Numbered from the stretch's first letter, positions 1 to 8,622 are shown. The stretch: DNA of 64,000 nt from Candidatus Acetothermia bacterium (GCA_024653345.1 JANLFV010000003.1:116646-180645); one strand, 5' to 3'. Numbers and translations are program-made. The notes: a model not told the origin generated them from the sequence alone.

Positions 1-56
1 GCCAGCCTCTCCGGGCTGTAGATCTCGCGTCGCCCCAAATAATCGCCGATATACAT
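1..56 (-). CDS. Acyl-CoA ligase, N-terminal fragment (runs off window)
   Basis: An ATG at 56 on the minus strand opens a frame to the window edge, reading M-YIGDYLGRREIYSPERL. A GAGGAGG Shine-Dalgarno lies about 8 bases upstream. This opening resembles the first residues of AMP-forming acyl-CoA synthetases, where a GDYL-type stretch precedes the A1 region. It follows the KAS III-like gene by 14 bases, so it is the next gene of the same operon and would be a second acyl-CoA ligase. Only 18 residues are visible, so the family call is tentative. Confidence 0.5.
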   Translation of the reverse strand, partial: MYIGDYLGRREIYSPERL

Positions 57-70
57 CGCCTCTCGCCTCC

Positions 71-1087
71 TCAGCTGCTCCCTTGGGTCCACCGCCAGAC
101 CGAGGCGGCCATGGTGATCCCTCCCCCGCTGGTGCAGAAGACGATGATCTGGCCGGGCTTGGGGCCCTTCCCCTGAGCGATGGCGTCATCCAGGGCCATC
201 GCCACGCACGGCGAGCCGGTGTAGCCCCACTTGTCCATCACCCAGTGGGTCTTCTCCAGCGGCTGGCCCAGAAGCTCCATCATATGCTCGATCGTCCGGA
301 GGTTGAGCTGGGTGAAGAGGAAGAGGTCGGCATCTTCCACGGCCAGGCCGGCCTTCTCCAGCGCCTCCCGGACCAGCCTGGGCCAATACTCGGTATTGAA
401 GGTCCGGGGGAACTTCTTCACGAACTCGACCCGCGGGGGGCCGTATCTTGCGAGGTTCTCGGGGGTGCAGGGGCGGAAGGCCCCGCCGGTGTAGATCCCC
501 AGAGCGTCGTGGAACTCACCCCGCGCGAGGAAGCGACTGGCCAGGAAGCCCGGCTCCTCGCCCGGCCCGAGGATGACCGCCCCGGCCCCATCGGCGAAGA
601 GGTTGGCGGTCTTCTTGTCCTTGAGGTCGAGGAACCGGCTCATTCCATAACCCCCGGCCACGAGGACATACCGGAACGAGGGCTCGGTCGCGATGTAGCG
701 GGCCCCCTGGTCTAAGGCCGTGACCCAGCCGGCGCAGGCGCTGTTGACATCCCAGCAGCCGGCGTTGACCGCCCCGAGCTTGTGCTGGACCACCACCGAG
801 GTCGAGGGGGAGAGGTAGTCGGGCGTATCAGTGGAGACGATAATCAGGTCCAGCTCTTCCGGCCTCACACCGGCCCGCTCCAGGGCCCTCCGCGAGGCCT
901 CCACCACCAGGTCGGAGGTGGTCTGGTCGGGGGCCATCCACCTCCGCTCGCGGATCCCGACATTCTCGATCAGCCACTGATCGGTCGGTTCACCGAGGAT
1001 CTGGTCGATCTCGGCGTTAGTCACCACCCTCTCGGGGACATAGCTTCCTGTGGAGAGGATCTGGGCGTGACGGTGATTTGCCCTCAT
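71..1087 (-). CDS. KAS III (FabH-like) thiolase-superfamily protein with altered active site
   Basis: 338 residues with the full KAS III fold length. The nucleophile Cys118 sits in NSACAGW and the glycine-rich C-terminal loop is SGGGITMAASVWRW. FabH normally completes its triad with His in PHQAN and Asn in GNTS. Here the aligned segments read FTQLN (Thr259) and GYTG (Tyr289), so both are replaced. Decarboxylative condensation is therefore doubtful. An acyltransferase role, or an HMG-CoA-synthase-like or regulatory role, is possible. It is the last complete gene of an operon with an SDR, an acyl-CoA ligase and a hydrolase, which points to acyl-CoA metabolism rather than housekeeping fatty acid synthesis. 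The fold is certain; the reaction is not. Confidence 0.8.
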   Translation of the reverse strand: MRANHRHAQILSTGSYVPERVVTNAEIDQILGEPTDQWLIENVGIRERRWMAPDQTTSDLVVEASRRALERAGVRPEELDLIIVSTDTPDYLSPSTSVVVQHKLGAVNAGCWDVNSACAGWVTALDQGARYIATEPSFRYVLVAGGYGMSRFLDLKDKKTANLFADGAGAVILGPGEEPGFLASRFLARGEFHDALGIYTGGAFRPCTPENLARYGPPRVEFVKKFPRTFNTEYWPRLVREALEKAGLAVEDADLFLFTQLNLRTIEHMMELLGQPLEKTHWVMDKWGYTGSPCVAMALDDAIAQGKGPKPGQIIVFCTSGGGITMAASVWRWTQGSS

Positions 1088-1095
1088 CTTCCGGC

Positions 1096-1908
1096 CTATT
1101 CCTTCAGGAATTCTAGGACCACCTTAACCGCCGCTTCGGGGGCCTCGAGGGGGAAGAAGTGGCCCGCGTCCTTCAGTATCCGGACGGTGCTGTTCGGGAT
1201 CGCCTTGGCCAGGAGATCGGCGTTCCCCGGCGGGACCACCCTATCGTGCTCCCCGAAGAGGATGAGGGTCGGGATCCGAACACCCTTGAGCTTCTTCTCG
1301 AAGGAGGCCTCCTCAGAGAGCAAGGCCAGGCCGACCGCCATCTGGGCCTGGTAGGCCGCGGGGTCGAGCGGGTTCTTCGCCCGGTAGGTGAGCCACTCCC
1401 GGACCAGCTCGGGCTCCCGCTCGGCGAACCCCGGAGCGGTGCTGATCACGATCCCCCGCCGGAGGCGCTCGAGTGGGTCCCCGGTCATGTCGGTGAGCAC
1501 GGCCAGGGCCTCCGGGGTGATCGGGATGTGGCGCGGCCCGCCGAAGTTTGTGGCAGCCAGGATCAATTTGCTCACCAGCTCCGGGCGGCTCAGGACCAGC
1601 GCCTGGGCCACGAACCCGCCCATCGAGTGGCCGAGCACGGCCGCGCGACTGATCCCCAGGGCCTGGAGCAAGCCGGCGGTGTCGTCCGCCAGCAGCTGGG
1701 CGGTATACGGCCCGAGAGGTTTATCAGTCTGCCCTACGCCCCGGTTGTCGAAAATGATGACCTGGAGATGCTCCGCCAGGCCGGGGACCATCCTGTGCCA
1801 CATCCAGTGGTCGTAGCCCAGCCCGGCGATCAGGACCAGCGGCTCGCCTTCAGCCGGGCCGTGGACCTCGTAGTAGATGTCGATCCCGTTCGCGCGCACC
1901 TTAGGCAT
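1096..1908 (-). CDS. Alpha/beta hydrolase
   Basis: 270 residues from the ATG at 1908, chosen because AAGGAGG lies 7 bases upstream and the protein begins MPKVRANGIDIYYEVHG, the usual opening of this family. The frame continues upstream but overlaps the ligase gene. Visible catalytic residues are the nucleophile elbow GHSMGG, an acid in FGEHDRVV and the final His in DAGHFFPLE. Overall it resembles 3-oxoadipate enol-lactonase/esterase-type hydrolases. Its position between an acyl-CoA ligase and a KAS III-like gene suggests hydrolysis of a thioester or ester in the same pathway. The substrate cannot be read from sequence. Confidence 0.85.
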   Translation of the reverse strand: MPKVRANGIDIYYEVHGPAEGEPLVLIAGLGYDHWMWHRMVPGLAEHLQVIIFDNRGVGQTDKPLGPYTAQLLADDTAGLLQALGISRAAVLGHSMGGFVAQALVLSRPELVSKLILAATNFGGPRHIPITPEALAVLTDMTGDPLERLRRGIVISTAPGFAEREPELVREWLTYRAKNPLDPAAYQAQMAVGLALLSEEASFEKKLKGVRIPTLILFGEHDRVVPPGNADLLAKAIPNSTVRILKDAGHFFPLEAPEAAVKVVLEFLKE

Positions 1909-1922
1909 CGTAGCCTCCTTCG

Positions 1923-3473
1923 CTAGCCCACAAACCTCTTCCGCAGCTCGGCCTTGATCACCTTCCCGTAGGGCGAGTAGGGCAAGGAATCGGTGAAGAC
2001 GACCCTCTTGGGGATCTTGTAGCGGGCCAGCTTCCCCTCGCAGAAGGCCCGGAGCTCCTCTTCGGTGGCCTTCCTCCCCTCCTTGAGGACCACGACCATC
2101 AGCCCGACCTCGCCCCACTTCTCGTCCGGCACGCCGATGAGGGCCGCCTCGGCCACCGCGGGGTGCTCGCGGAAGACGGCCTCGACCTCGGCGGCGTAGA
2201 TGTTCTCCCCGCCGCTCTTGATCATGTCTTTGTAGCGCCCGACGATGTAGTAGAACCCCTCCTCATCCCTCCGGGCGATGTCCCCGGTCCGGAACCACGG
2301 CCCGCCGGGCTCATCGGAGAAGGCCTCGGCCGTGGCCTGAGGGTCCCGCCAGTAGCCCGAGCAGACATGCGGCCCGGCGAGCCAGAGCTCACCCTCCTCG
2401 CCCGGGGGGACATCCCGACCGGTCTCGGGGTCCACCACCCTCGCCCGGCTGTGGAAGATCGGCTTCCCGACCGAGCCGGCCTTCCGAACGGCCTCCTCAT
2501 CGGTCATGGTGAAGCAGTTGACCCCCGCCTCGGTGAGGCCGTAGCCCTGGCGGAAGTTGACCCCCTTGGCCTTCCGCCAGGCCTCGATGAGCGAGATAGG
2601 GCAGGGCGCTCCACCGCTGATGAAGAACCGGACCGAGCTGAAGTCGGCCTCGGGGAAGTAGGCCGCCTCCATCCAGAGCTTGAAGAGCGTGGGGACCCCC
2701 AGGATCACAGTGCACCGCTCTTCGGCGATCGTCCGGAGGGAGGCCTCCGGGTCGAATGTCCTTGCCAGGACGAGCCTCCCACCAAGGTAGAAGAGCGGTG
2801 TGAGGAAGGCGAAGAGCCCGCCGGCGTGGAAGAGCGGGGTGAAGACCGGCGAGACATCTTGCTCGGTCAGCCCCCAGCTCACGGCGGTGTTGATGCAATT
2901 CCACAGGACCTGGCGGTGGGGGATCATCGCCCCCTTCGGCCGGCCGGTGGTCCCCGAGGTGTAGAGGATGCAGCAGGTGGCCTCCTCGTCGAGCTGGGGG
3001 CGGACCGGCTCCGCCGCGGAGGCCCGGGCCGTCTCCCGCTCGTAGTCGTAGGAGAGGGCCCCGGGGATCGTCGCCCCTTCTAGGGCCACATAATGCGGCA
3101 CTCTCACCAAAGGCCGGAGCTCTTCGATCAGGCCCACGAACTCCGGGCCGAAGAGGAGGACCTTCGGCTCGCAGTCGTTGACGATGTAGGCGAGCTCGCG
3201 GGCGGTCAATCGCCAGTTCAGCGGGGCGAAGATCGCCCCGAGCTTGGCCAGGCCGAAGAATAGGTCGATGTAGACGACGCTGTTGTGGGCCAGGATCGAG
3301 ACCCGGTCCCCTTGCTCGACCCCCAGCCGGCGGAGCCAGTTGGCCAGCCGGTTGGCCCGCGCGTTCAGCTCGGCATAGCTATACCTCCGGCCGGTCGCGA
3401 GCTCGACCAGGGCCACTCGATCGGGGGTCAGCTCCGCCCGCTTGCTCAAGAGGTCGCCTGCATTCACATGCAT
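1923..3473 (-). CDS. AMP-forming acyl-CoA synthetase
   Basis: 516 residues of the ANL superfamily, which activate a carboxylic acid as acyl-AMP and transfer it to CoA. The core motifs are present in order: the P-loop-like YTSGTTGRPKG, GYGLTEAG, the WFRTGD motif, the hinge region KSGGENIYAAEVE and the catalytic Lys in YGKVIKAELRK. I place the start at the ATG at 3473, one base after the stop of the upstream SDR gene; a longer frame exists but overlaps the SDR. No predicted membrane segment. Resembles medium/long-chain fatty acyl or aromatic acid ligases; the substrate is undetermined. Confidence 0.88.
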   Translation of the reverse strand: MHVNAGDLLSKRAELTPDRVALVELATGRRYSYAELNARANRLANWLRRLGVEQGDRVSILAHNSVVYIDLFFGLAKLGAIFAPLNWRLTARELAYIVNDCEPKVLLFGPEFVGLIEELRPLVRVPHYVALEGATIPGALSYDYERETARASAAEPVRPQLDEEATCCILYTSGTTGRPKGAMIPHRQVLWNCINTAVSWGLTEQDVSPVFTPLFHAGGLFAFLTPLFYLGGRLVLARTFDPEASLRTIAEERCTVILGVPTLFKLWMEAAYFPEADFSSVRFFISGGAPCPISLIEAWRKAKGVNFRQGYGLTEAGVNCFTMTDEEAVRKAGSVGKPIFHSRARVVDPETGRDVPPGEEGELWLAGPHVCSGYWRDPQATAEAFSDEPGGPWFRTGDIARRDEEGFYYIVGRYKDMIKSGGENIYAAEVEAVFREHPAVAEAALIGVPDEKWGEVGLMVVVLKEGRKATEEELRAFCEGKLARYKIPKRVVFTDSLPYSPYGKVIKAELRKRFVG

Positions 3474-3474
3474 C

Positions 3475-4239
3475 TTAAGTCCCGACCACGATCCCCCCGT
3501 CGACCCGCAGGACCGCCCCGGTGATGAAGCTCGCCTCCTCCGAGGCGAGGAAGAGGTAGACATTCGCGACCTCATGGGGCTGGCCGAGCCTTCCCAGGGG
3601 CGTGCGGGCCTTCATTGCTTCGAGGATCTTCTCCGGCATGGACTTGAGGATGTCGGTGGCGATGAACCCCGGGGCGACGGCGTTGACCCGGATGTTGTAG
3701 CGCCCGAGCTCTCTCGCCCAGACCTTGGTCATCCCGATGATCCCGGCCTTGCTGGCCACATAATTGGTCTGGCCGAAGTTCCCGTCCAGGCCCACGACCG
3801 AGGCGGCGTTCAGGATCACGCCCCCGCCCTGGCGGATCATGTAGGGGACGACCGCCTGGGTGCAGTTGAAGGTCCCCTTGAGGTTGACGGCGATCACCAG
3901 GTCGAAGTCGGCCTCCGCCATCTGGCCGACCACCGCCCCGTCCTTCCACTTCACCAGCTGGCTGTCCCGCAAGATCCCGGCGTTGTTCACCAGGATGTCG
4001 ATCCGGCCGAACTTGGCGGCCACATCGTCCACCCAGGCCTGGACCGCCTTCCGGTCGGTCACATTAACTTTATAGAAGCTCGCCTGAGGGCCGAGGGCCT
4101 TTGCCGTCTCCTTTCCGGCCTCTTCGGCCACATCGCAGATCGAGACCTTGGCCCCTTCTGCAATGAACCGCTCGGCCGTGGCCTTCCCGATCCCCGCCGC
4201 CCCGCCGGTGATCAACGCCACCTTGCCCTGAAGGCGCAT
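3475..4239 (-). CDS. SDR-family dehydrogenase, FabG-like
   Basis: 254 residues, the typical size of classical short-chain dehydrogenases. The NAD(P) motif TGGAAGIG is at the N-terminus, NNAG follows strand 4, and the catalytic Ser (NAASVVG) and YVASK Tyr-Lys pair are intact. The C-terminus ends in RVDGG, as in 3-oxoacyl-ACP/CoA reductases. The start ATG has a strong AAGGAGG eight bases upstream. It is the first gene of an operon preceded by a TTGACC-N17-TATAGA promoter. With the ligase it probably oxidises or reduces a 3-hydroxyacyl/3-oxoacyl thioester. Confidence 0.88.
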   Translation of the reverse strand: MRLQGKVALITGGAAGIGKATAERFIAEGAKVSICDVAEEAGKETAKALGPQASFYKVNVTDRKAVQAWVDDVAAKFGRIDILVNNAGILRDSQLVKWKDGAVVGQMAEADFDLVIAVNLKGTFNCTQAVVPYMIRQGGGVILNAASVVGLDGNFGQTNYVASKAGIIGMTKVWARELGRYNIRVNAVAPGFIATDILKSMPEKILEAMKARTPLGRLGQPHEVANVYLFLASEEASFITGAVLRVDGGIVVGT

Positions 4240-4273
4240 CGTTTTCCCTCCTTCCTCTCTTCAAGCCCGGAAT

Positions 4274-4302
4274 TCTATATGATCGCCCTGCGGGGCGGTC
4301 AA
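4274..4302 (-). promoter_or_regulatory. Promoter of SDR-acyl-CoA operon
   Basis: On the minus strand TTGACC (4297-4302) and TATAGA (4274-4279) are separated by exactly 17 bases. This sits in the 100-base gap between recR and the SDR gene and points toward the SDR gene. Confidence 0.6.
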
Positions 4303-4340
4303 GTCTCAGCAGATGTTAGGGAGGCCGCTCGAGCGGGCCC

Positions 4341-4940
4341 CTAGAGCTCGCTCCGGCCGCGGAGGGCTTGCGAGAGGGTCAGCTCGTCCGCCAGCTCGAG
4401 ATCGCGACCGAGGGGGATGCCCAGGGCGATCCTCGTGACCCTGATCCCGAGCGGCCTGATCCGCCTGACGAGGAACATCGCCGTGGCCTCGCCCTCGACC
4501 TTGGGGTCCAGGGCCAGGATCACCTCCTTGACCTCGCCGGACTTGAGCCGCTCCTCCAGCGCGGCGATGTGGAGGTCCTCCGGCGCGACCCCCTCGACCG
4601 GGGAGATCAGCCCGCCCAGGACATGGTAGAGCCCGTGATACTCGTTCGTTCGCTCGATCTTCCAGAGCTCTTGGGGCTGGGAGACCACGCAGATCGTCGC
4701 CCGGTCCCTCCCCGGGTCGGCGCAGAGCGGGCAGACCTCGTCTTCACTGTAGTTGTAACAGATCCGACACTCCCTGATCCGGGTCTTGGCCGCGGCGATC
4801 GCCCCGGCCAGCTGCTCCGCCGACTCCTCATCTTGCTTCAGGATGTAGAATGCCAGCCGCTCGGCCGTCTTCCGCCCGATCCCGGGGAGCCGGCCGAGCT
4901 CGCGGATCAGCGCTTCGAGCGGCTCGGGGTATTGGGCCAT
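4341..4940 (-). CDS. recR: Recombination mediator RecR
   Basis: 199 residues, standard RecR length. RecR acts with RecO (and RecF) in loading RecA at gaps. The helix-hairpin-helix GRLPGIGRKTAERLA is at the N-terminus, followed by a four-cysteine zinc motif (C58, C61, C70, C73) and a Toprim domain from about residue 81. The start ATG overlaps the ebfC stop by one base, and the gene order dnaX-ebfC-recR is the classical bacterial cluster. Confidence 0.95.
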   Translation of the reverse strand: MAQYPEPLEALIRELGRLPGIGRKTAERLAFYILKQDEESAEQLAGAIAAAKTRIRECRICYNYSEDEVCPLCADPGRDRATICVVSQPQELWKIERTNEYHGLYHVLGGLISPVEGVAPEDLHIAALEERLKSGEVKEVILALDPKVEGEATAMFLVRRIRPLGIRVTRIALGIPLGRDLELADELTLSQALRGRSEL

Positions 4941-5272
4941 CAGAAGAGCCCCGGGATGTTCGGCAGCCCCAGCCCGCCGAGGAGGCCGCCCATCTCCTTC
5001 TGGGCCACCTCCTTCGCCTTGGCCCTGGCCTCCCTCAGCGCCGCCAGGATCAGGTCCTCGAGCATCCCCACATCCTGAGGGTCGACGACCTCCGGGGCGA
5101 TCTTGATGTCCAGCACCTCCTCCCGACCGTTCACGACCACCTTGACCATCCCCCCGCCGCTAGAGGCCTCGATCCTCAGCTCCCCCAGCTCCGCCTGCTT
5201 CTTCTCCAGCAGCTCCTGGGCCCGCTTCACCTGGCGCATGATCTCCTGGATGTTCCCTGGCATGCCTTTCAT
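4940..5272 (-). CDS. ebfC: YbaB/EbfC nucleoid-associated protein
   Basis: 110 residues from the ATG at 5272 (MKGMPGN); an in-frame ATG at 5302 would add ten residues. I prefer 5272 because GGAGGTGA lies just upstream and a promoter's -10 box overlaps the 5302 codon. The body has the long N-terminal helix (IMRQVKRAQELLEKKQAEL) and the GMVKVVVNG strand typical of this dimeric DNA-binding family. It sits between dnaX and recR as in most bacteria. The Gly-rich C-terminal tail is usual. Confidence 0.9.
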   Translation of the reverse strand: MKGMPGNIQEIMRQVKRAQELLEKKQAELGELRIEASSGGGMVKVVVNGREEVLDIKIAPEVVDPQDVGMLEDLILAALREARAKAKEVAQKEMGGLLGGLGLPNIPGLF

Positions 5273-5300
5273 CTCCGACCCTTCACCTCCGGGTTGAGCC

Positions 5301-5330
5301 ATTATATCCTTCTGAAAAGCGGTCCTTCAA
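5301..5330 (-). promoter_or_regulatory. Internal promoter for ebfC-recR
   Basis: Minus-strand TTGAAG (5325-5330), an 18-base spacer and a consensus TATAAT (5301-5306) lie in the 60-base gap after dnaX. The -10 box covers the upstream alternative ATG of ebfC, which supports the downstream start at 5272. Confidence 0.5.
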
Positions 5331-5362
5331 GGGACCAGGCTGGAGCCACCGATCAGAGCGGC

Positions 5363-6835
5363 CTAGCCCACGAGCCTCCCGTGGAAGGAGCGCTTGATCA
5401 GCTCGACCTTCTGGCGGAGCTGGGTCTTCTTCTGATCCGCACCGGCGGGCGCGTGGGCGGCAAAGCCGATCTCGACCGCGAGATCGCCGTAGAACTTGCG
5501 GACCATCTCCAGGAGGAAGGAGCGGTTCTCGGCCTTCTCCAGGCTCTCCTTGTGGAACCTGTAGTCCGGGCCGTATTCGATGCACAGCCTCCCCTCGCGG
5601 AACGAAGGCCGCCCCTCGGCGAGGAAGGCGTAGACCGCCACCCGCTCCTGCTTGATCTCCTCCAGCATCAGCCGCCACTTCTCGTCCGGCTCCGCGGGCG
5701 GGGCAGGCGGCTGGGGGGCCTGCTCCGGCTTGGCGCGCGGCCGCGCAGGATTGCCCGAGCCCTTCCGCTCGAGGCCCTTCAGCCCCTCGATGATCCGCAG
5801 TGTCCCCACCTCGAGCACAATCCGCTTGTCCAGGAGGAAGCGGAGCTCCCGCTTCAGCTCGAGGAGCCGATCGGAGAGGAAGACCAGCTCGTCATTCGAG
5901 AACTCAAGCTCCGGGAGGGCGCTCTCCTCGCCCTTCCCCAGCCGGGCGATGAGCCAGTCGCGGCAGAGCTCGACCGCCCCCTCGAGGAAGAGCTCGGGGT
6001 CCTTCCCCGCCTCGCTCACCCGGGCGATGATCTCGAGGGCCGCCGAGGCGTCGCGAGCCAAGCAGGCCCTGAGATACTCCGCCAGGACCTCCTCTCGCGG
6101 CAGGCCCAGGAGCTGGAGGAGGTCCTCTTCCTCGATCCGGGCCTCGCTCTTGTAGGAGGCGAGCTGTTCAAGTAGCACCTCCGCGTCGCGGAAGGAGCCC
6201 TTGGCCCGGCGGGCGATCGCCCGGAGAGCCTGCGGGCTCACCTTGATCCCCTCAGCCTTGGAGATCTCCTGGAGCTTCCGCGCGATCAGCTCGGGCGGGA
6301 TGTTCTTGAACTCGAACGCCTGGCAGCGCGAGGCGACCGTCGGCGGGAGCTTGTGCGGCTCGGTGGTGGCAAAGATGAAGATGACCCGCCGCGGCGGCTC
6401 CTCCAGGGTCTTCAGCAGGGCATTGAAGGCCTCGTTGGTCAGCATGTGGACCTCATCGATGATGTAGACCTTGTATTTCACCTCGGCGGGGACGAAGTTC
6501 ACCTCCTCGCGGAGCTGCCGGATCTGGTCGATCCCGCGGTTGCTCGCCCCGTCGATCTCCAGGAGATCGAGGGAGATCCCCCGCCCGATCCGCTGGCAGG
6601 CCGGGCACTCGTTGCACGGCTCCCCTTCCCTGGGAGCCTCGCAGTTCACCGCCTTGGCGAAGATCCGGGCCACCGAGGTCTTCCCCGTCCCCCGCGGGCC
6701 GGCGAAGAGGTAGGCGTGGTGGAGTCGGCCCTGGGCCACGGCATTCTGCAATGTCTTGACGGTATAGTCCTGCCCGATGACCTCGCTGAAGCGCTGGGGC
6801 CGCCAACGGCGGTAGAGCGACTGACTGGTCAGCAT
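5363..6835 (-). CDS. dnaX: DNA polymerase III subunit gamma/tau
   Basis: 490 residues; the clamp-loader ATPase. It begins with the family signature LYRRWRPQRFSEVIGQ. Walker A is GPRGTGKTS (about 46-54), the zinc cysteines are C65, C74, C77 and C80, Walker B is IIDEVHML and the sensor-1 region is IFATTEPHKLP. Domain III follows, then a short Pro/Ala-rich linker (about 375-395) and a compact C-terminal domain. GGAGAAGAG immediately precedes the ATG. First gene of dnaX-ebfC-recR. Confidence 0.95.
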   Translation of the reverse strand: MLTSQSLYRRWRPQRFSEVIGQDYTVKTLQNAVAQGRLHHAYLFAGPRGTGKTSVARIFAKAVNCEAPREGEPCNECPACQRIGRGISLDLLEIDGASNRGIDQIRQLREEVNFVPAEVKYKVYIIDEVHMLTNEAFNALLKTLEEPPRRVIFIFATTEPHKLPPTVASRCQAFEFKNIPPELIARKLQEISKAEGIKVSPQALRAIARRAKGSFRDAEVLLEQLASYKSEARIEEEDLLQLLGLPREEVLAEYLRACLARDASAALEIIARVSEAGKDPELFLEGAVELCRDWLIARLGKGEESALPELEFSNDELVFLSDRLLELKRELRFLLDKRIVLEVGTLRIIEGLKGLERKGSGNPARPRAKPEQAPQPPAPPAEPDEKWRLMLEEIKQERVAVYAFLAEGRPSFREGRLCIEYGPDYRFHKESLEKAENRSFLLEMVRKFYGDLAVEIGFAAHAPAGADQKKTQLRQKVELIKRSFHGRLVG

Positions 6836-7225
6836 CTCTTCTCCATTAGGGCATTCTGAAGGCCAATTTCAACGGTTGCCCGCCCCCTTTATTCCCCATC
6901 CCCGGTGGCCCGTCAAGCCCGGCTGTCATCCCGTGGATCGGCGGAAAGCCTTTCGGGATGAGATCTTCCTGGGCGGGAATCTCCCCCTCGATCTGGAGTT
7001 GTGCTCTTCCGGGAGGCCAAACGGCGATTGGCCCCTGCCAGTCTGAGCCGAGATCAGGCGAACCGGAGGCGAGGACATTCGTTCCGCGCAACTCTCCTCC
7101 AGGGCCGTGGAGCGCTCCATCGCGGGACGAGGCGGCCTGCTCTGGCCCTCGCCTCACCCGGGGATGGGCGACGGCGAGGGATAGCATCTGCTCCTGGGGA
7201 GGGAGCGCCCTTGGAGCTTTTCTGC
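6836..7225. other. Intergenic stretch upstream of dnaX
   Basis: About 390 bases between meaB and dnaX. Apart from the dnaX promoter I find no convincing coding sequence: the short frames on both strands lack ribosome sites and family-like composition. I looked for an SRP RNA, which often sits next to dnaX, and did not find its conserved tetraloop segment on either strand. Confidence 0.5.
6888..6916 (-). promoter_or_regulatory. Promoter of dnaX operon
   Basis: Minus-strand TTGACG (6911-6916), a 17-base spacer and AATAAA (6888-6893), about 50 bases upstream of the dnaX start. The -35 matches consensus at 5 of 6 bases and the -10 at 4 of 6. Confidence 0.45.
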
Positions 7226-8155
7226 TTAGCGGCCGATCTCCCGGAGGATCTCCTCAGCCACCTGATGCGGCCCCGCCCGCCGCTCCAGGAGGGCCTCGAC
7301 CTTGCCGTTCAGGGCTTCCAGACCGCGCTCGTCCCAGAGCTGCCGCTCTAGCTCCTCGGCGATGATCCGCTTCAAGAAGGCCCGGAGCCTCCCCCGCCGC
7401 CGCTCGAGGAGCGGCCCGCCCTCAAGATACTGTCGATGGCGCGCGAGGGCCTTCGCCAGTTCTGGGATGCCCTCGCCATCCTCCGCCGCCGCGCGGATCA
7501 CCGGCGGCCGCCAGTCGCGCGAGGAGAGGCTGAGGGCCGACTCGAGATTCTGGAGCGCGGCGTCCGCCCCGCCCTGATCCGACTTGTTCACCACGAGAAT
7601 ATCGGCGATCTCCATCAGCCCGGCCTTCATCGCCTGGATCGCGTCCCCCGACTGGGGCGTGAGGACCACGACCACGGTGTCCGCGGCCTCGACGATCTCC
7701 ACTTCGGCCTGGCCGACCCCGATGGTCTCGAAGATGATCAGCTCGAACCCCGCGGCCTCCAGGAGGAACGCCGCCTCGTGCGTCGCCCGCGCCAGGCCCC
7801 CGAGCGCCCCGCGAGTGGCCATGCTCCGGATGAATACGCCCTCTCTCTGGTCAATCCCGCGCATCCGGATCCGGTCCCCGAGGAGGGCCCCTTCCGAGAA
7901 GGGGCTCGAGGGGTCGCAGGCCAGGATTGCCGTCCTCCCGTGACTCTCCTGCAGCAAGGGGACGAGCCGGTCGACGATGGTGGACTTCCCCACCCCAGGG
8001 GGCCCGGTGATCCCCAAGCGGTAGGCCCCGCCGGTATGAGGGAAGGCCCGCTCGATCAGCTCCTTCGCCCGCGGGTCGCGGTCCTCCACCAGGCTGATCG
8101 CGCGGGCGAGGGCCCGCTCCTCGCCCCGGAGAAGCCCCTGGACCAGCTCTTTCAC
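7226..8155 (-). CDS. meaB: MeaB/ArgK-type GTPase (B12-mutase chaperone family)
   Basis: 309 residues, G3E-type P-loop GTPase. Motifs: GPPGVGKS for the P-loop, DPSSPFSEGALLGDRIRM (the family hallmark switch region), ETIGVGQAE and NKSD for guanine specificity. Known members protect and reload methylmalonyl-CoA or related adenosylcobalamin mutases. The start is GTG, overlapping the upstream DUF35 stop by four bases (GTGA), so the two are translationally coupled. No mutase gene is in the window, so the client is either elsewhere or a non-mutase enzyme of this operon. Confidence 0.9.
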   Translation of the reverse strand: MKELVQGLLRGEERALARAISLVEDRDPRAKELIERAFPHTGGAYRLGITGPPGVGKSTIVDRLVPLLQESHGRTAILACDPSSPFSEGALLGDRIRMRGIDQREGVFIRSMATRGALGGLARATHEAAFLLEAAGFELIIFETIGVGQAEVEIVEAADTVVVVLTPQSGDAIQAMKAGLMEIADILVVNKSDQGGADAALQNLESALSLSSRDWRPPVIRAAAEDGEGIPELAKALARHRQYLEGGPLLERRRGRLRAFLKRIIAEELERQLWDERGLEALNGKVEALLERRAGPHQVAEEILREIGR

Positions 8156-8622
8156 TTGATGGGCCGGAAGTAGCGGATGTCAGTGACCTTCCCCTCGCGC
8201 TCGCGCTTCGGCTTGAGGACCGCCTCGACCTCCATCCCGATGTAGACCTCCTCCGGCTCGACCTCGCCGAGAAGGTGCAATAGGTCCGTTGTGTCCTCCC
8301 CGAAGGAGATGAGGGCCCGGATCTCCGGCGGGTCCAGAGGGCGGCCGTCCCGATCGATCCTGGCGATGGTGAAGCTCCTCACCTCCCCTTCGAGGCCGAG
8401 GTCTACATACTCATCCAGCTCGGCGAAGCACTCCTCGCAGTAGATCCGCGGCGGGATGTAGGTCACGCCGCAGCTCTCGCAGCGCGCCCCGAGGAGCTTA
8501 CCCTCCTCCCGCAATGCGGTGAAGAACCGCTCGCCCGCCAGCCCGACTGTATAGTGGTAATGGTCGACCTCCATGTGGCCGAGCTGGTGCTTGATCTCCG
8601 TCGGCTTGGAAATCTTCTCCAT
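8152..8622 (-). CDS. DUF35 OB-fold/rubredoxin-like acyl-CoA-associated protein (second copy)
   Basis: 156 residues from the ATG at 8622, which overlaps the stop of the preceding gene (TAATG). A zinc-ribbon with two CxxC pairs (CESCG and CEECF) is followed by an OB-fold and the C-terminal signature MEVEAVLKPKREREGKVTDIRY. DUF35 proteins partner thiolases and HMG-CoA synthase, binding the CoA moiety (archaeal thiolase/HMGCS complex; BbsA with BbsB). It lies directly after another DUF35 gene and two thiolase-like genes. The two DUF35 copies are clear paralogues sharing the end motif (IT/VTDIxYFRP). Confidence 0.88.
   Translation of the reverse strand: MEKISKPTEIKHQLGHMEVDHYHYTVGLAGERFFTALREEGKLLGARCESCGVTYIPPRIYCEECFAELDEYVDLGLEGEVRSFTIARIDRDGRPLDPPEIRALISFGEDTTDLLHLLGEVEPEEVYIGMEVEAVLKPKREREGKVTDIRYFRPIK

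Noticed and set aside
6836-7225. SRP RNA (ffs) next to dnaX
   Set aside because: The conserved GGAAGCAGC-type apical segment is not present on either strand.
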